Source: Sporolactobacillus kofuensis
Lineage (GTDB): Bacteria; Bacillota; Bacilli; Bacillales; Sporolactobacillaceae
NCBI RefSeq assembly: GCF_042660205.1
Contig: NZ_JBHSTQ010000002.1
Location: 248,001-312,000 of the forward strand
Direction of reading: 5' to 3'
Length of the DNA stretch: 64,000 nucleotides
Below the pieces are notes generated by a model, which saw only the letters and a list, made by a program, of their open reading frames with translations, was not told the DNA's origin and did not search any database. The position numbers and the translations under genes were made by a program. Shown here piece by piece: positions 8,735-17,578 of this stretch. How positions within the stretch are numbered: the first letter of the stretch is position 1; each line of letters starts with the position of its first letter.

Positions 8735-8775
8735 TAGAAAAAAAGGTTTGTGGCGACGTTCCACCACAAACCTTT
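8735..8775 (-). terminator. Rho-independent terminator of clpE
   Basis: A 12-bp stem AAAGGTTTGTGG / CCACAAACCTTT with a T-run on the minus strand. The stretch 8554-8734 upstream of the tyrS promoter shows nothing else I can name. Confidence 0.85.
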
Positions 8776-8784
8776 AATCTTTTC

Positions 8785-10989
8785 TTATTCAGCAGCAGTA
8801 ACCTTAATTTCACCATTTACTTCATCCACGACCATTTTTGAATGTCCACTTTGATCAAGAAGCAAATCGGAAATTTGGTCTTCCACCTTTTCTTCAAGTA
8901 CACGACGGAGCGGTCTGGCACCGAATTCAGGGTTATATCCAAGCTCTGCCAATTTCTTTTTAGCAGCATCTGTAATCGTAAGTTCAATTCCTTGTTCAGA
9001 TGCAGCTTGACGAATATCACTAAGCATGAGATCCACAATAGAGAGTAAGTCTTCTTGCTTCAGCGCATTAAATTTAACAATGGAATCCAGTCGATTCAAA
9101 AATTCAGGTTGGAAATAGTTTTCGAGCTGTTTAATCATATCTTCACGGTTGTTTGTCGCCCCAAAACCGACAGATGCAGATTTATTTTTGATTCCTGCAT
9201 TACTTGTCATAATGATGACCGTATCTTTGAAGCTTACCGTTCGACCTTGACTATCTGTTAATCTGCCATCATCAAGGATCTGCAAGAAGATGTGCATAAC
9301 ATCTGGATGTGCTTTTTCAATCTCATCCAGCAAAATAATGCTGTATGGTTTGCGACGCACTTTCTCAGTTAATTGCCCCGCTTCTTCATGACCAACATAG
9401 CCCGGAGGGGCTCCAATCAAACGAGATACTGAGTGCTTTTCCATGTATTCACTCATATCCAGCCGTATCATCGCTTCACGATCGCCAAACATTTCGTCGG
9501 CAAGTGTTTTTGCCAACTCAGTTTTTCCCACACCGGTTGGACCAACAAATAAGAACGAACCAATTGGTCGTGTCGTCTTGCGAAATCCAGTACGATTACG
9601 TCGAATCGCGCGTGAAACTTTTTCAACAGCTTCACCTTGGCCAATCACTTTAGCATTTAGCCGCTCAGCCAAATTTCGCATTTTATTCTGTTCATCAGCC
9701 TGCAATTTCCGTACCGGAATACCCGTACGTGTTTCAACGATTTGTTGAATCAATTCTGCATGAACAACGGCATCTTTATCCGTAACCGGTAATTCCGAAC
9801 CGTTCGCTTTAATTTTCTCCAACTGCTCCAATTGTTTTTGGTATGCATGTTCCTGATCTCGCAGGTGAGCGGCCGTTTCGAATTGTTCATTTTTTGTTGC
9901 TTCAGCCTTTGCTGCAACAATTTCATCAATTTTTTTCTTCACACTCTCAGTATCGACAGGTGTTAAATTCAAGTTAACTTTAGAGCCGGATTCGTCCATC
10001 AAATCAATGGCTTTATCAGGCAAGAAACGATCTTGGATATAACGTGCTGACAAAGCGACACATGCTTGAATGGCTTCATCCGTATAATGAACATGGTGAT
10101 ATTTCTCATATTTTGACTGAATACCCTTCAGAATCTGAACGGTCTGTTCCTGAGTCGGTTCATTGACAATAACCGGTTGGAAACGACGTTCTAGAGCAGC
10201 ATCCTTTTCGATCTTACGGTATTCATTCAACGTGGTAGCCCCAATAATCTGTAACTCACCACGTGCCAAAGCCGGCTTAAGAATATTTCCCGCATCCATT
10301 GATCCACCTTCAGCTGAACCTGCACCGACAAGCAAGTGAACCTCATCAATGAAGACAATGCAATTCTTTCGCTTTTCCAGTTCAGCCATTAATTGTTTCA
10401 TGCGCTGTTCAAATTGTCCTCTGATTCCAGTTCCTGCAACCAGAGATGAAACATCAATCAGATAAATTTCTTTATTTGCGAGTTTTGCAGGTACTTTTCC
10501 TTCAACAATCTTTAATGCAAGTCCTTCAGCAATCGCAGTTTTTCCGACACCTGGTTCACCGATCAATACAGGGTTGTTCTTATTTCTTCGGTTCAGCGTC
10601 TCAATAACCAACTGAACTTCACGTTCACGCCCAATCACCGGATCAATTTTTCCTTGGCGTGCAGCTTCAGTAAGATTGCGACCTATTTGGTCGAGAAATC
10701 CTCCCCGTTGTCTTCCACCACCAGATGTCTTCTTTCCATGCATACCATCAAAATTCATTCCGTTTTCTTGTGCTCTATTTTCACTGGAAGCCATTGACGG
10801 CTGAATCAGACTCTTGAATAAATCATCAAATGGTGATGATCCACCGCCTTGAAAAAAGGATGGCATGCTAAAGTTATTTTTCATTCGAGAATAACATTCT
10901 TCACAAAGATGAAGATGTTTTTGCTGTCCATTTATCATCACATTCATTTCCACTACTGCTTGGTTCAATTTACATTCATCACAAAGCAT
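8785..10989 (-). CDS. clpE: ATP-dependent Clp protease ATPase subunit ClpE
   Basis: A 734-residue Hsp100 unfoldase that feeds damaged proteins to ClpP. The N-terminal zinc finger (MLCDECKLN...LHLCEECY, two CxxC pairs) is diagnostic for ClpE. A linker with Gly/Ser-rich sequence is followed by AAA domain 1 (Walker A GEPGVGKTA, Walker B IVFIDEVH), a short UVR-like coiled segment (~345-390), and AAA domain 2 (GPTGVGKTE, LLDEIEKAHPDV, and the tripeptide-like region VGFG). AGGAGG precedes the ATG. The promoter is covered by two CtsR operators, so heat or protein damage should derepress it. No ctsR gene lies in the window. Confidence 0.95.
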   Translation of the reverse strand: MLCDECKLNQAVVEMNVMINGQQKHLHLCEECYSRMKNNFSMPSFFQGGGSSPFDDLFKSLIQPSMASSENRAQENGMNFDGMHGKKTSGGGRQRGGFLDQIGRNLTEAARQGKIDPVIGREREVQLVIETLNRRNKNNPVLIGEPGVGKTAIAEGLALKIVEGKVPAKLANKEIYLIDVSSLVAGTGIRGQFEQRMKQLMAELEKRKNCIVFIDEVHLLVGAGSAEGGSMDAGNILKPALARGELQIIGATTLNEYRKIEKDAALERRFQPVIVNEPTQEQTVQILKGIQSKYEKYHHVHYTDEAIQACVALSARYIQDRFLPDKAIDLMDESGSKVNLNLTPVDTESVKKKIDEIVAAKAEATKNEQFETAAHLRDQEHAYQKQLEQLEKIKANGSELPVTDKDAVVHAELIQQIVETRTGIPVRKLQADEQNKMRNLAERLNAKVIGQGEAVEKVSRAIRRNRTGFRKTTRPIGSFLFVGPTGVGKTELAKTLADEMFGDREAMIRLDMSEYMEKHSVSRLIGAPPGYVGHEEAGQLTEKVRRKPYSIILLDEIEKAHPDVMHIFLQILDDGRLTDSQGRTVSFKDTVIIMTSNAGIKNKSASVGFGATNNREDMIKQLENYFQPEFLNRLDSIVKFNALKQEDLLSIVDLMLSDIRQAASEQGIELTITDAAKKKLAELGYNPEFGARPLRRVLEEKVEDQISDLLLDQSGHSKMVVDEVNGEIKVTAAE

Positions 10990-11038
10990 AAGATCAAACC
11001 TCCTTCAGTTTGATTTTAGTGTCGATTAGGATCTTTTT

Positions 11039-11055
11039 TCTGACCTTATTTGACC
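11039..11055 (-). promoter_or_regulatory. CtsR operator, proximal
   Basis: Minus strand GGTCAAATAAGGTCAGA matches RGTCAAANANRGTCAAA with one mismatch. It lies just downstream of the clpE -10, at the likely start of transcription. Confidence 0.85.
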
Positions 11056-11065
11056 TTATGGCTAT

Positions 11066-11094
11066 ATTATAGTCTGACCTTATTTGACTTTCAA
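11066..11094 (-). promoter_or_regulatory. clpE promoter (sigma-A type)
   Basis: TTGAAA, 17 bases, TATAAT on the minus strand, 77 bases before the clpE ATG. Both sides are overlapped by CtsR boxes. Confidence 0.85.
11073..11089 (-). promoter_or_regulatory. CtsR operator, distal
   Basis: Minus strand AGTCAAATAAGGTCAGA, filling the -35/-10 spacer of the clpE promoter. The two boxes are 34 bases apart, about three helical turns, on the same face. Confidence 0.85.
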
Positions 11095-11102
11095 GTATTA
11101 AG

Positions 11103-11142
11103 TAAAAAAAACCTTCGCAAAGTTTTCGGGCTTTGCAAAGGT
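11103..11142 (-). terminator. Rho-independent terminator of uspA
   Basis: Minus strand AACCTTTGCAAAG ... CTTTGCGAAGGTT with a TTTTTTT run. Confidence 0.85.
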
Positions 11143-11156
11143 TCTTCGTTAATTCC

Positions 11157-11594
11157 TTATTTCACAATCATGACTGGGCATTTAGCCAAGTTAAGCACTT
11201 TATTGCTGACGCTTCCAAGAATAACCTGTCCAAATGCACCCATGCCCCTGTTTCCCATTACAATTAAATCTTTTTTCGTGTCAGTGGCATAATCACAGAT
11301 TTCTTGAGCAGCAATTCCGTATAGATGCTTCTTACGAAATTTAACCTTTGTATCCTGTACATTCTTTTTAATAATATCATCAAGCATTTTATTGCCTTCT
11401 TGTTCTTCTATTTCCTTAACGTTTGCATCCAAAGATGGACCAACCATGGAATAATAGGGGAAATAAATTGGAGAAGGACTCACATAAAGTAATGTGATTT
11501 CAGCTTCCGCCTTACCGGAAGCAATAGAAACGGCTTCCTGAACTGCACGAGAAGCAGGTTCGGAACCATCCACTGGAACGAGTATCTTATACAT
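11157..11594 (-). CDS. Universal stress protein, UspA family
   Basis: A 145-residue cytoplasmic protein of the ATP-binding Usp fold. The start YKILVPVDGS is the first strand and phosphate-contacting Asp; the ATP motif is present near the end as GNRGMGAFGQVILGSVS (G-x2-G-x9-GS). These proteins bind ATP as dimers and aid survival under stress, with no single enzyme activity. The ATG at 11594 sits behind GGTG at 6 bases and aligns with family starts; an ATG four codons earlier is less likely. Monocistronic, with its own terminator. Confidence 0.87.
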   Translation of the reverse strand: MYKILVPVDGSEPASRAVQEAVSIASGKAEAEITLLYVSPSPIYFPYYSMVGPSLDANVKEIEEQEGNKMLDDIIKKNVQDTKVKFRKKHLYGIAAQEICDYATDTKKDLIVMGNRGMGAFGQVILGSVSNKVLNLAKCPVMIVK

Positions 11595-11842
11595 AATCAA
11601 CACCAACTTTCACAATATTCATCATCTTATCTATTTGTTATATTTATAATATACCACATTTTCAGAATTTGTAAGCGTATTTTCAATGAGTCATAATGAA
11701 CGTATTAAGACAATTTATTAACTTTATTTTCTCGGTGATGGACAGCCTTTAGAAAAATTAGATTGCAACCTGTTCATGAGGTGCTTTAATGACTCCTACG
11801 CTCCTTATCAAATTTTACGGGTCGGATCCGTTCCCCCATAAT

Positions 11843-11884
11843 AATAACAACGCCCCGTTTTCAAGGAAACAGAGCGTTGTTATT
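11843..11884 (-). terminator. Possible terminator downstream of tagF
   Basis: Imperfect hairpin AATAACAACGC / GCGTTGTTATT overlapping the region just after the tagF stop. The T-tract on the minus strand is broken (TATTATTATG), so function is uncertain. Confidence 0.4.
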
Positions 11885-11893
11885 GTAAACTAA

Positions 11894-14140
11894 TTATTTA
11901 AAAACAGTTTTAACGACTTTCTCAGATGAATGTCCGCTTTCCAATGAACAAAATTTCTTGAAAAACGCATCAAATCTTTCCGAAACTGCAAATCCGGAAG
12001 CCTCAATTTCACGAATCGATCGAATGACATCCTCCGTAGTCGTTACCAGCGGCCCAGGTGCTTTCTGTTCAAATTCAAAATAGAATCCACGCAGATGATC
12101 ACGGTAATCCTCAATATCGTAAGTGAAGAACACCATCGGTCGTCTTAAATTAGCAAAATCGAAGAAAACAGAAGAATAATCGGTAATTAACAAATCAGAA
12201 ATCATATACAGTTCGCTAATATCCTCATAGTGTGAGAAATCATAAGCAAACCCTTCATAGTCAGACAAATCCAAGTGATCGGCAATTAGGTAGTGCATAC
12301 GCATGATCACAATATAATCTTTTCCTAACGTTTCTTGCATGCGTTTAAGGTCAAGATCTAATTCAAACCGATAACGTCCTTTTCCATAGAATTGATTGTC
12401 ACGCCATGTTGGAGCGTACAAGATCACCTTTTTATCTTTTGGAAGTCCGCAGCGATCCTTAATTGCGTCAATCGTCTGTTGATTATTTTTCTGATACAAG
12501 AAATCATTACGCGGATAACCGGATTCAATCATTGTATTTTCAAAACCAAAAGCACGAGCAAAGATTTCCGTTGAGTACGCATTAGGTGAGACAAGATAAT
12601 CCCATCTTGATGACTCGGCAAGGAAATTCCGCTTATATTTCTCAGTATTCGTTCCTGGCATATGCACTTCTTCCATATCCATTGCAAGCCGCTTCAGAGG
12701 GGTTCCATGCCAAGTTTGAAGATAGATCGTATGTTTCGGTTTTGACATCCAGAGTGGCAAACGTACATTGGTTACCCAATAATTTGCCCGAGTCATCAGC
12801 ATCAGCCATTTCAATGAAAAGCGCTTGACATAAGGGACTTGATGTTGCTCAAACAAATCAGTATAATTGGCATTTGCACTCCAAACCAATTGATACTCCG
12901 GACAATTCTCCCGCATATATTCATAGATAGCACGCGGATTACAGCTGTATTGACGTCCGAAGAAACTTTCAAACATGACCAAATTCTTCTTCATTGGCAA
13001 ATGTGAAAGCATTTGGAAAGTGCGATGATAAAGCCCAGTAAATACTTTTGTCTTCCTCACGCGATTCCATCCACGCCTCACCTTGCCTTTAGCTGCATCA
13101 GCTAATGTGTACGGTGCAATTCGAAACGCGAGACTGTGATTACGATTACGCTTAATAATCAGACTCTTCTTCGCTTCCTTGAATTTCATAATATGGCGCC
13201 CTGTAATGACTTTTTGACGAGCTAATATTCTTACCGGACGCTCTGAAAAGAGCATGCCATTCTTCTTATGTGTCAATTCAAGTCGGAAATACAAATACAT
13301 CGGTTCAGCGACATCTGAAAACTGTGCCGCAATCGGCTTTAAGTCTATTGCGAGCGAGAATCCGGCCCAGTCATAGTTTCGCCCAGTGGCTTGCGCAGCT
13401 TCCGTTAAATCAGGACGCGCTACATTTTCCGCACGCCATTCTGCAATGACTTCCTCATCTCGATTGACGAGTATTATTTTTTTCTGTAGGTCAGGTTTCG
13501 ATAATACATCTGCGATTGGGAATACCACATGTCCTTCAAGAGTTAGCATAAAATGCCTGCTGATGGACGCCTGGTCTATTCTCGCCATGACGTGCACATC
13601 TTCCACACGCACCGATAAAGCATTTTTTTTCGTATAAAAGGGAACCATCATGAGGTCCTTTTCCTCATCATAGAGGCTAAATAAATCAAGCGATTGAAGG
13701 GGCTTAATCCCCCGTAAACGAATAGTTAAATTGAAGGGCGTCTCAATAGAATTCACTGCAGGAGCTGAACCTGTCTCTTTTTCTCCCTGTTCATCAAGTT
13801 CTGAATAAACGAGATCGATGAGCGATTGATCAACTGGCGCCGCAATAAAAAAGTCCCAATAGTCTCTATCAAACCAATTCTGCTTAATAGAAGACAATTC
13901 CATGATCGCAGTTCCAATCCAGTAATCTTCCTCATCCTTATGCACATCTTCAATAGGGAAAGAAAAACTGGAATCACCAAATCGGTCACTAACATAAAGG
14001 CTCATGCTTTTTATGTACTGTTCCTCTAAATCGGGATCAAAGCAGATCCGAATACTCCAACTTGAAGTATCCGCTTCGAATTTAATCATCCGCGGTTTAA
14101 TCATCTTTTTTATATATTTCTCAGCTTGCTCACTGATCAT
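11894..14140 (-). CDS. tagF: CDP-glycerol:poly(glycerophosphate) glycerophosphotransferase (TagF)
   Basis: A 748-residue, membrane-associated enzyme that extends the poly(glycerol phosphate) chain of wall teichoic acid from CDP-glycerol; B. subtilis TagF is almost the same size (746). The first ~370 residues are a poorly conserved beta-rich region. The C-terminal half holds the transferase domain: LQTWHGTPLKRL (catalytic His, ~470), ILYAPTWRD, and TDYSSVFFDFANLRRPMVFF near the end. GGAGCGGGAG precedes the ATG. It is the last gene of tagD-tagB-tagF. The length and N-terminal extension favour TagF over the shorter TagB/TarF types. Confidence 0.88.
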   Translation of the reverse strand: MISEQAEKYIKKMIKPRMIKFEADTSSWSIRICFDPDLEEQYIKSMSLYVSDRFGDSSFSFPIEDVHKDEEDYWIGTAIMELSSIKQNWFDRDYWDFFIAAPVDQSLIDLVYSELDEQGEKETGSAPAVNSIETPFNLTIRLRGIKPLQSLDLFSLYDEEKDLMMVPFYTKKNALSVRVEDVHVMARIDQASISRHFMLTLEGHVVFPIADVLSKPDLQKKIILVNRDEEVIAEWRAENVARPDLTEAAQATGRNYDWAGFSLAIDLKPIAAQFSDVAEPMYLYFRLELTHKKNGMLFSERPVRILARQKVITGRHIMKFKEAKKSLIIKRNRNHSLAFRIAPYTLADAAKGKVRRGWNRVRKTKVFTGLYHRTFQMLSHLPMKKNLVMFESFFGRQYSCNPRAIYEYMRENCPEYQLVWSANANYTDLFEQHQVPYVKRFSLKWLMLMTRANYWVTNVRLPLWMSKPKHTIYLQTWHGTPLKRLAMDMEEVHMPGTNTEKYKRNFLAESSRWDYLVSPNAYSTEIFARAFGFENTMIESGYPRNDFLYQKNNQQTIDAIKDRCGLPKDKKVILYAPTWRDNQFYGKGRYRFELDLDLKRMQETLGKDYIVIMRMHYLIADHLDLSDYEGFAYDFSHYEDISELYMISDLLITDYSSVFFDFANLRRPMVFFTYDIEDYRDHLRGFYFEFEQKAPGPLVTTTEDVIRSIREIEASGFAVSERFDAFFKKFCSLESGHSSEKVVKTVFK

Positions 14141-14175
14141 TTCTCCCGCTCCTTCTAGCTAAATAGAAATCGATG

Positions 14176-15360
14176 TCATTTAATTTCATCAGTGTTCTTG
14201 AGTAAAAGTTCTTCAAAGAAATCCGCCACATTCCTACTTGAATATCCGTTTGAATAATGATTCCATCGCTTTGAAAAATTCGTGATTTTTTGTTGATCAA
14301 ACGATTCTTTTTTAATGACTTTAATCAAATCATCTGTTGAATAAACAATTGGGCCGGGTACTTCTTGTTTATAACTTTCCCATAATCCCCGAGTTCTTAC
14401 ATATTCTTTCAAATCATACGGAAAAAAAATCATGGGTCGTTTCAGTAATGAGAATTCAAAAGGAATGGATGAATAATCTGTAATTAATAGGTCAGTCGCA
14501 AGTAACAATTCGTTCACACTTGACCATTTTGATCCATCAATCACAAAATTGTTCTCTCGGTTAAAATCAATTCGTCCTTTTTCCGCTGGATGAAGACGCA
14601 AAATAAGAACATAATTATCCTTTAACGCGTTTTCCATTTCCTTAAGTTCCAGTCCGAAACGTCCGTCATCAATGGGTACATCTCTAAAAGTTGGTGCGTA
14701 TAAAATGATTTTTTTTCCGCCTGATTGCTGATGCAACGTCTTACTTATGTCGTCTTGCTTTAATCGATCAAAAAAAAGATCGGTTCTTGGAACACCCAAA
14801 GAAACAAAATGGGTATCATCCAAACCGAAAGATTGCTTAAAGATCTCCTGCATTGCATCAGATCCGACAACAATTTTATGAAAATTTTGGTAAACCGCTG
14901 CAAATCTGTTTCGTGCACGCTGTGTCCGATAGGCAACGGAATGGTCATTAAATCCAAAAGTTTTAAAGGCTCCGCACGCGTGCCAAAGTTGGATGCATTG
15001 TGCATTCTTTTTAAAAGAAGCAACTGAGAGAAAACCAAAATAATTATCAACCACAATTAATCTGGCTGTTGCCAGGTGAAAAGCCGAACGCACCATAGCC
15101 ATAATGTTTGCTGTCTCAAACGGGATCACAGATCTCCCTGTTCCCGAAAAGAAAGTCTGCGTCCTTTTACCTCGGCAAAGAAAAATGATCTCTGTTTGAT
15201 CAAATTGACGCCGCTGATTTATTTCATCATAAACAAATTGAATATTGTCCGTATACGAACAAACGAAGACAATTTTATTACGCAACGCAAAAATTTTGCA
15301 AAACATGAAAAGCGTTTTAAATACGTAAAGATAAAAATCAATCAGAATTTCTTTAACCAT
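14176..15360 (-). CDS. tagB: Teichoic acid glycerol-phosphate primase (TagB-like)
   Basis: A 394-residue CDP-glycerol glycerophosphotransferase that would add the first glycerol phosphate to the undecaprenyl-linked disaccharide. Motifs match the family: IQLWHACGAFKTFG (HGT-type motif with Ala-Cys replacing Gly-Thr), ILYAPTFRDVP, LITDYSSIPFEFSLLKRPMIF and VPGPIVYS. A hydrophobic N-terminal stretch (FYLYVFKTLFMFCKIFAL) may dock it to the membrane. Size is close to TagB (381). Its ATG overlaps the tagD stop by 8 bases, implying translational coupling; tagF follows after 35 bases. A TarF-like role is the main alternative. Confidence 0.8.
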   Translation of the reverse strand: MVKEILIDFYLYVFKTLFMFCKIFALRNKIVFVCSYTDNIQFVYDEINQRRQFDQTEIIFLCRGKRTQTFFSGTGRSVIPFETANIMAMVRSAFHLATARLIVVDNYFGFLSVASFKKNAQCIQLWHACGAFKTFGFNDHSVAYRTQRARNRFAAVYQNFHKIVVGSDAMQEIFKQSFGLDDTHFVSLGVPRTDLFFDRLKQDDISKTLHQQSGGKKIILYAPTFRDVPIDDGRFGLELKEMENALKDNYVLILRLHPAEKGRIDFNRENNFVIDGSKWSSVNELLLATDLLITDYSSIPFEFSLLKRPMIFFPYDLKEYVRTRGLWESYKQEVPGPIVYSTDDLIKVIKKESFDQQKITNFSKRWNHYSNGYSSRNVADFFEELLLKNTDEIK

Positions 15361-15751
15361 TTTTTACTGAGAAAAGATCATGTTTTATCTTCGTTGTCGA
15401 AATGCCAACAGTCCGCGGGAGATACACTACTTCACAATAATCTTTAAGGAAATCGAATTTCCCTTTCCAATCATCACCCATGACAAACGTGTCCACGTGA
15501 TTATCTTTCACATCGGATATTTTTTGATTCCAATCCTTTTCAGGAATGACTTCATCAACATAACGAATCGCTTCAAGGATCAATTTGCGATTCTCATAAC
15601 TGTGGTATGCTTCTTTGTGCTTAATGGCGTTAAATTCATCTGTTGAAAGGCCAACAATGAGATAATCACCCAGTTCTTTTGCACGTCTTAACAAATTAAT
15701 ATGTCCATAATGTAACAAGTCGAACGTTCCATACGTTAAAACTCTTTTCAT
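15353..15751 (-). CDS. tagD: Glycerol-3-phosphate cytidylyltransferase
   Basis: A 132-residue enzyme that makes CDP-glycerol from CTP and glycerol 3-phosphate, the donor used by TagB and TagF encoded downstream. The nucleotidyltransferase motif HYGH occurs in GTFDLLHYGHINLL (~10-22) and the second signature reads RTVGISTTKIK (~113-123), as in TagD (RTEGISTT). Length equals B. subtilis TagD (129). It heads the operon; the minus-strand promoter is about 150 bases upstream. Confidence 0.94.
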   Translation of the reverse strand: MKRVLTYGTFDLLHYGHINLLRRAKELGDYLIVGLSTDEFNAIKHKEAYHSYENRKLILEAIRYVDEVIPEKDWNQKISDVKDNHVDTFVMGDDWKGKFDFLKDYCEVVYLPRTVGISTTKIKHDLFSVKNG

Positions 15752-15901
15752 TTCAATCTTCTCTCCTTTAATTCACATCATACAAGCCATGCATGAACTG
15801 TTTCTTTGATCTCATTCATCAAGGCGTCTACTCTATTTTGTCCAAACTCAGCTCTCACAATTAGTAAAGTGTAGCACGATTAATCAATCAGACTCTTGCT
15901 T

Positions 15902-15930
15902 ATTATAATTCTAAATAGAATTGAGCACAA
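15902..15930 (-). promoter_or_regulatory. Candidate promoter of tagDBF
   Basis: TTGTGC, 17 bases, TATAAT on the minus strand. It leaves a ~145-base leader before tagD, in which I see no riboswitch. Confidence 0.5.
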
Positions 15931-16030
15931 ATGCACATATGAATACAAGCATTCTACATTTTGCACCCTCAGTTGTCAATAAATGATAAGCATTCCACTA
16001 CACTTGTCAGTACATTCTGATATTTGCGAC

Positions 16031-16462
16031 TTATGCTTTAAATACCCATAATTTGCTCAAAATAAAATTAAGAATAAGACCAATTGCTGTGCTTAACAAT
16101 TTATCCAGATACAGCGGTAAAAATAGCATATTATGCATTGCAATTAAAGTAACACCTAATACAGCAACATTTAACAAAATAAAACGAACAACCCGTGACG
16201 ATGAATGTTCTGAATTGGAAAAAGTTACTTTCGAATTCCATAGATAGCTATTCAGCATCCCTGCGCCATAAGAGATCACTTGTGCAACTGCATAAAATAC
16301 AAACATGTAATGGGTAAGTAGAAAAAAAACTACAAAATCTACAGCCGTATTACTGACACCAACAAAGCCGAAAAGAACAGCTTGTTTTAACCAGTTCCAC
16401 TTCATTTCAGCAGTTGTCATGGGTTGCTTTTTATTTACTTTCGATTGACTTTGATCATTCAT
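16031..16462 (-). CDS. GtrA-family membrane protein
   Basis: A four-segment membrane protein of 143 residues from the chosen ATG at 16462. GtrA signatures are clear: FGFVGVSNTAVDFVVFFLL at the first helix, YGAGMLNSYLWNSKVTF between helices 2 and 3, and LNFILSKLWVFK at the end. GtrA proteins work with GT2 polyprenyl-phosphate glycosyltransferases and are thought to flip the lipid-linked sugar outward. Its start lies 5 bases after the stop of the upstream GT2 gene; a longer frame back to 16567 would overlap that gene by 100 bases and is less likely. The product may serve teichoic acid glycosylation, as in CsbB-type systems. Confidence 0.85.
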   Translation of the reverse strand: MNDQSQSKVNKKQPMTTAEMKWNWLKQAVLFGFVGVSNTAVDFVVFFLLTHYMFVFYAVAQVISYGAGMLNSYLWNSKVTFSNSEHSSSRVVRFILLNVAVLGVTLIAMHNMLFLPLYLDKLLSTAIGLILNFILSKLWVFKA

Positions 16463-16466
16463 GAGT

Positions 16467-17441
16467 TCACGAATCCTTTTCCTGCCTCGTTTTATACGTA
16501 GCTGTTTCAATAGTGTATCGTGGCCTTTTCTTCGTTTCATTAAAAATCTTCCCAATGTATTCGCCAATTACACCAATCGCGATTAATTGCATACCGCCAA
16601 CCAGCCATATCGACAATATAAGTGATGTCCATCCACTAATCGTATGATCCAAAAGCCAGACAATAAGTGCATAGACTGCAATACCAGCACCGATCAAAAC
16701 GAGAAGAAATCCAATACTCATCACTACTTTGATCGGAACAATACTAAAGGAGGTGATACCATCTGCTGCAAAGGCAAGCATTTTCTTTAATGGATATTTG
16801 GATTCTCCTGCATAACGTTTCTGCCTGTCATAGTAGACCTTAGCAGATGGATAGCCAAGCATTGGAATAATGCCACGTAAAAATAAATTTTCTTCTCGAT
16901 ATTTCATTAACTCCAATACAGCCCGTTGACTCAGCAATCGAAAATCCGCATGGTTAGGTACCAATTGAACACCAAGTTTGCCCATGAGCCGATAAAAAGC
17001 CATTGCACTCTGTTTCTTGAAAATCGTGTCCTCGTCTCGACTTCTTCTAACACCGTATACAACATCGCAACCTTCATAAAATCGATCAATAAACTCTGGA
17101 ATTACATTCGCGTCATCCTGAAGATCTGCATCGATGGTGATAATACAATCAGTACTTCGGCTTATCGTCTCCATTCCTGCAATGAGCGCATTTTGATGAC
17201 CAAAGTTTCTGCTTAATTTTAATCCTTTGATCCTTGCGGTTTTCTCAGCTTTTTGTTCAATAAGTAACCAAGTAGTGTCTGCACTTCCGTCATCAACAAA
17301 CAGGATAAAACTTCGTTGATCAATCTTTTGTTCATCTACTAAATTTTCAAGTACATGGGTCAATACTTTGAAGGTTTCCGGCAAAACGGCTTCTTCATTG
17401 TAACAAGGGACGATAATACCCAGCAGTGTTTTCTCATTCAT
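16467..17441 (-). CDS. GT2 polyprenyl-phosphate glycosyltransferase (CsbB/GtrB-like)
   Basis: A 324-residue membrane glycosyltransferase that would load a sugar on undecaprenyl phosphate at the inner membrane face. The GT-A domain shows IIVPCYNEEAVLP, FVDDGSADTT, SRNFGHQNALIAG and the metal-binding DADLQDD; two C-terminal membrane helices (~235-260 and 270-295) end in GEYIGKIFNETKKRPRY, typical of CsbB, YkcC and GtrB. I prefer the ATG at 17441 since family members start just before the first strand, though ATGs at 17480 and 17462 are in frame. It forms an operon with gtrA; no YfhO-like transferase is nearby, so the acceptor is unknown. Confidence 0.87.
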   Translation of the reverse strand: MNEKTLLGIIVPCYNEEAVLPETFKVLTHVLENLVDEQKIDQRSFILFVDDGSADTTWLLIEQKAEKTARIKGLKLSRNFGHQNALIAGMETISRSTDCIITIDADLQDDANVIPEFIDRFYEGCDVVYGVRRSRDEDTIFKKQSAMAFYRLMGKLGVQLVPNHADFRLLSQRAVLELMKYREENLFLRGIIPMLGYPSAKVYYDRQKRYAGESKYPLKKMLAFAADGITSFSIVPIKVVMSIGFLLVLIGAGIAVYALIVWLLDHTISGWTSLILSIWLVGGMQLIAIGVIGEYIGKIFNETKKRPRYTIETATYKTRQEKDS

Positions 17442-17578
17442 GATTCTCTGCCAACTTTCCATGCGCATAGCTTTAATCATTTACATAGTCCCATGATCTA
17501 CAGATCACTAGTAGTATAGCTTAACGCCCTATATTGAGTTGTAAAATGAAAATCTTTTCACATCATGAGACCAGACGA

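Noticed and set aside
8817..9748. Several 70-100 codon frames on both strands inside clpE
   Set aside because: They lie entirely within a clear, conserved gene and show no binding sites; they are shadow frames.
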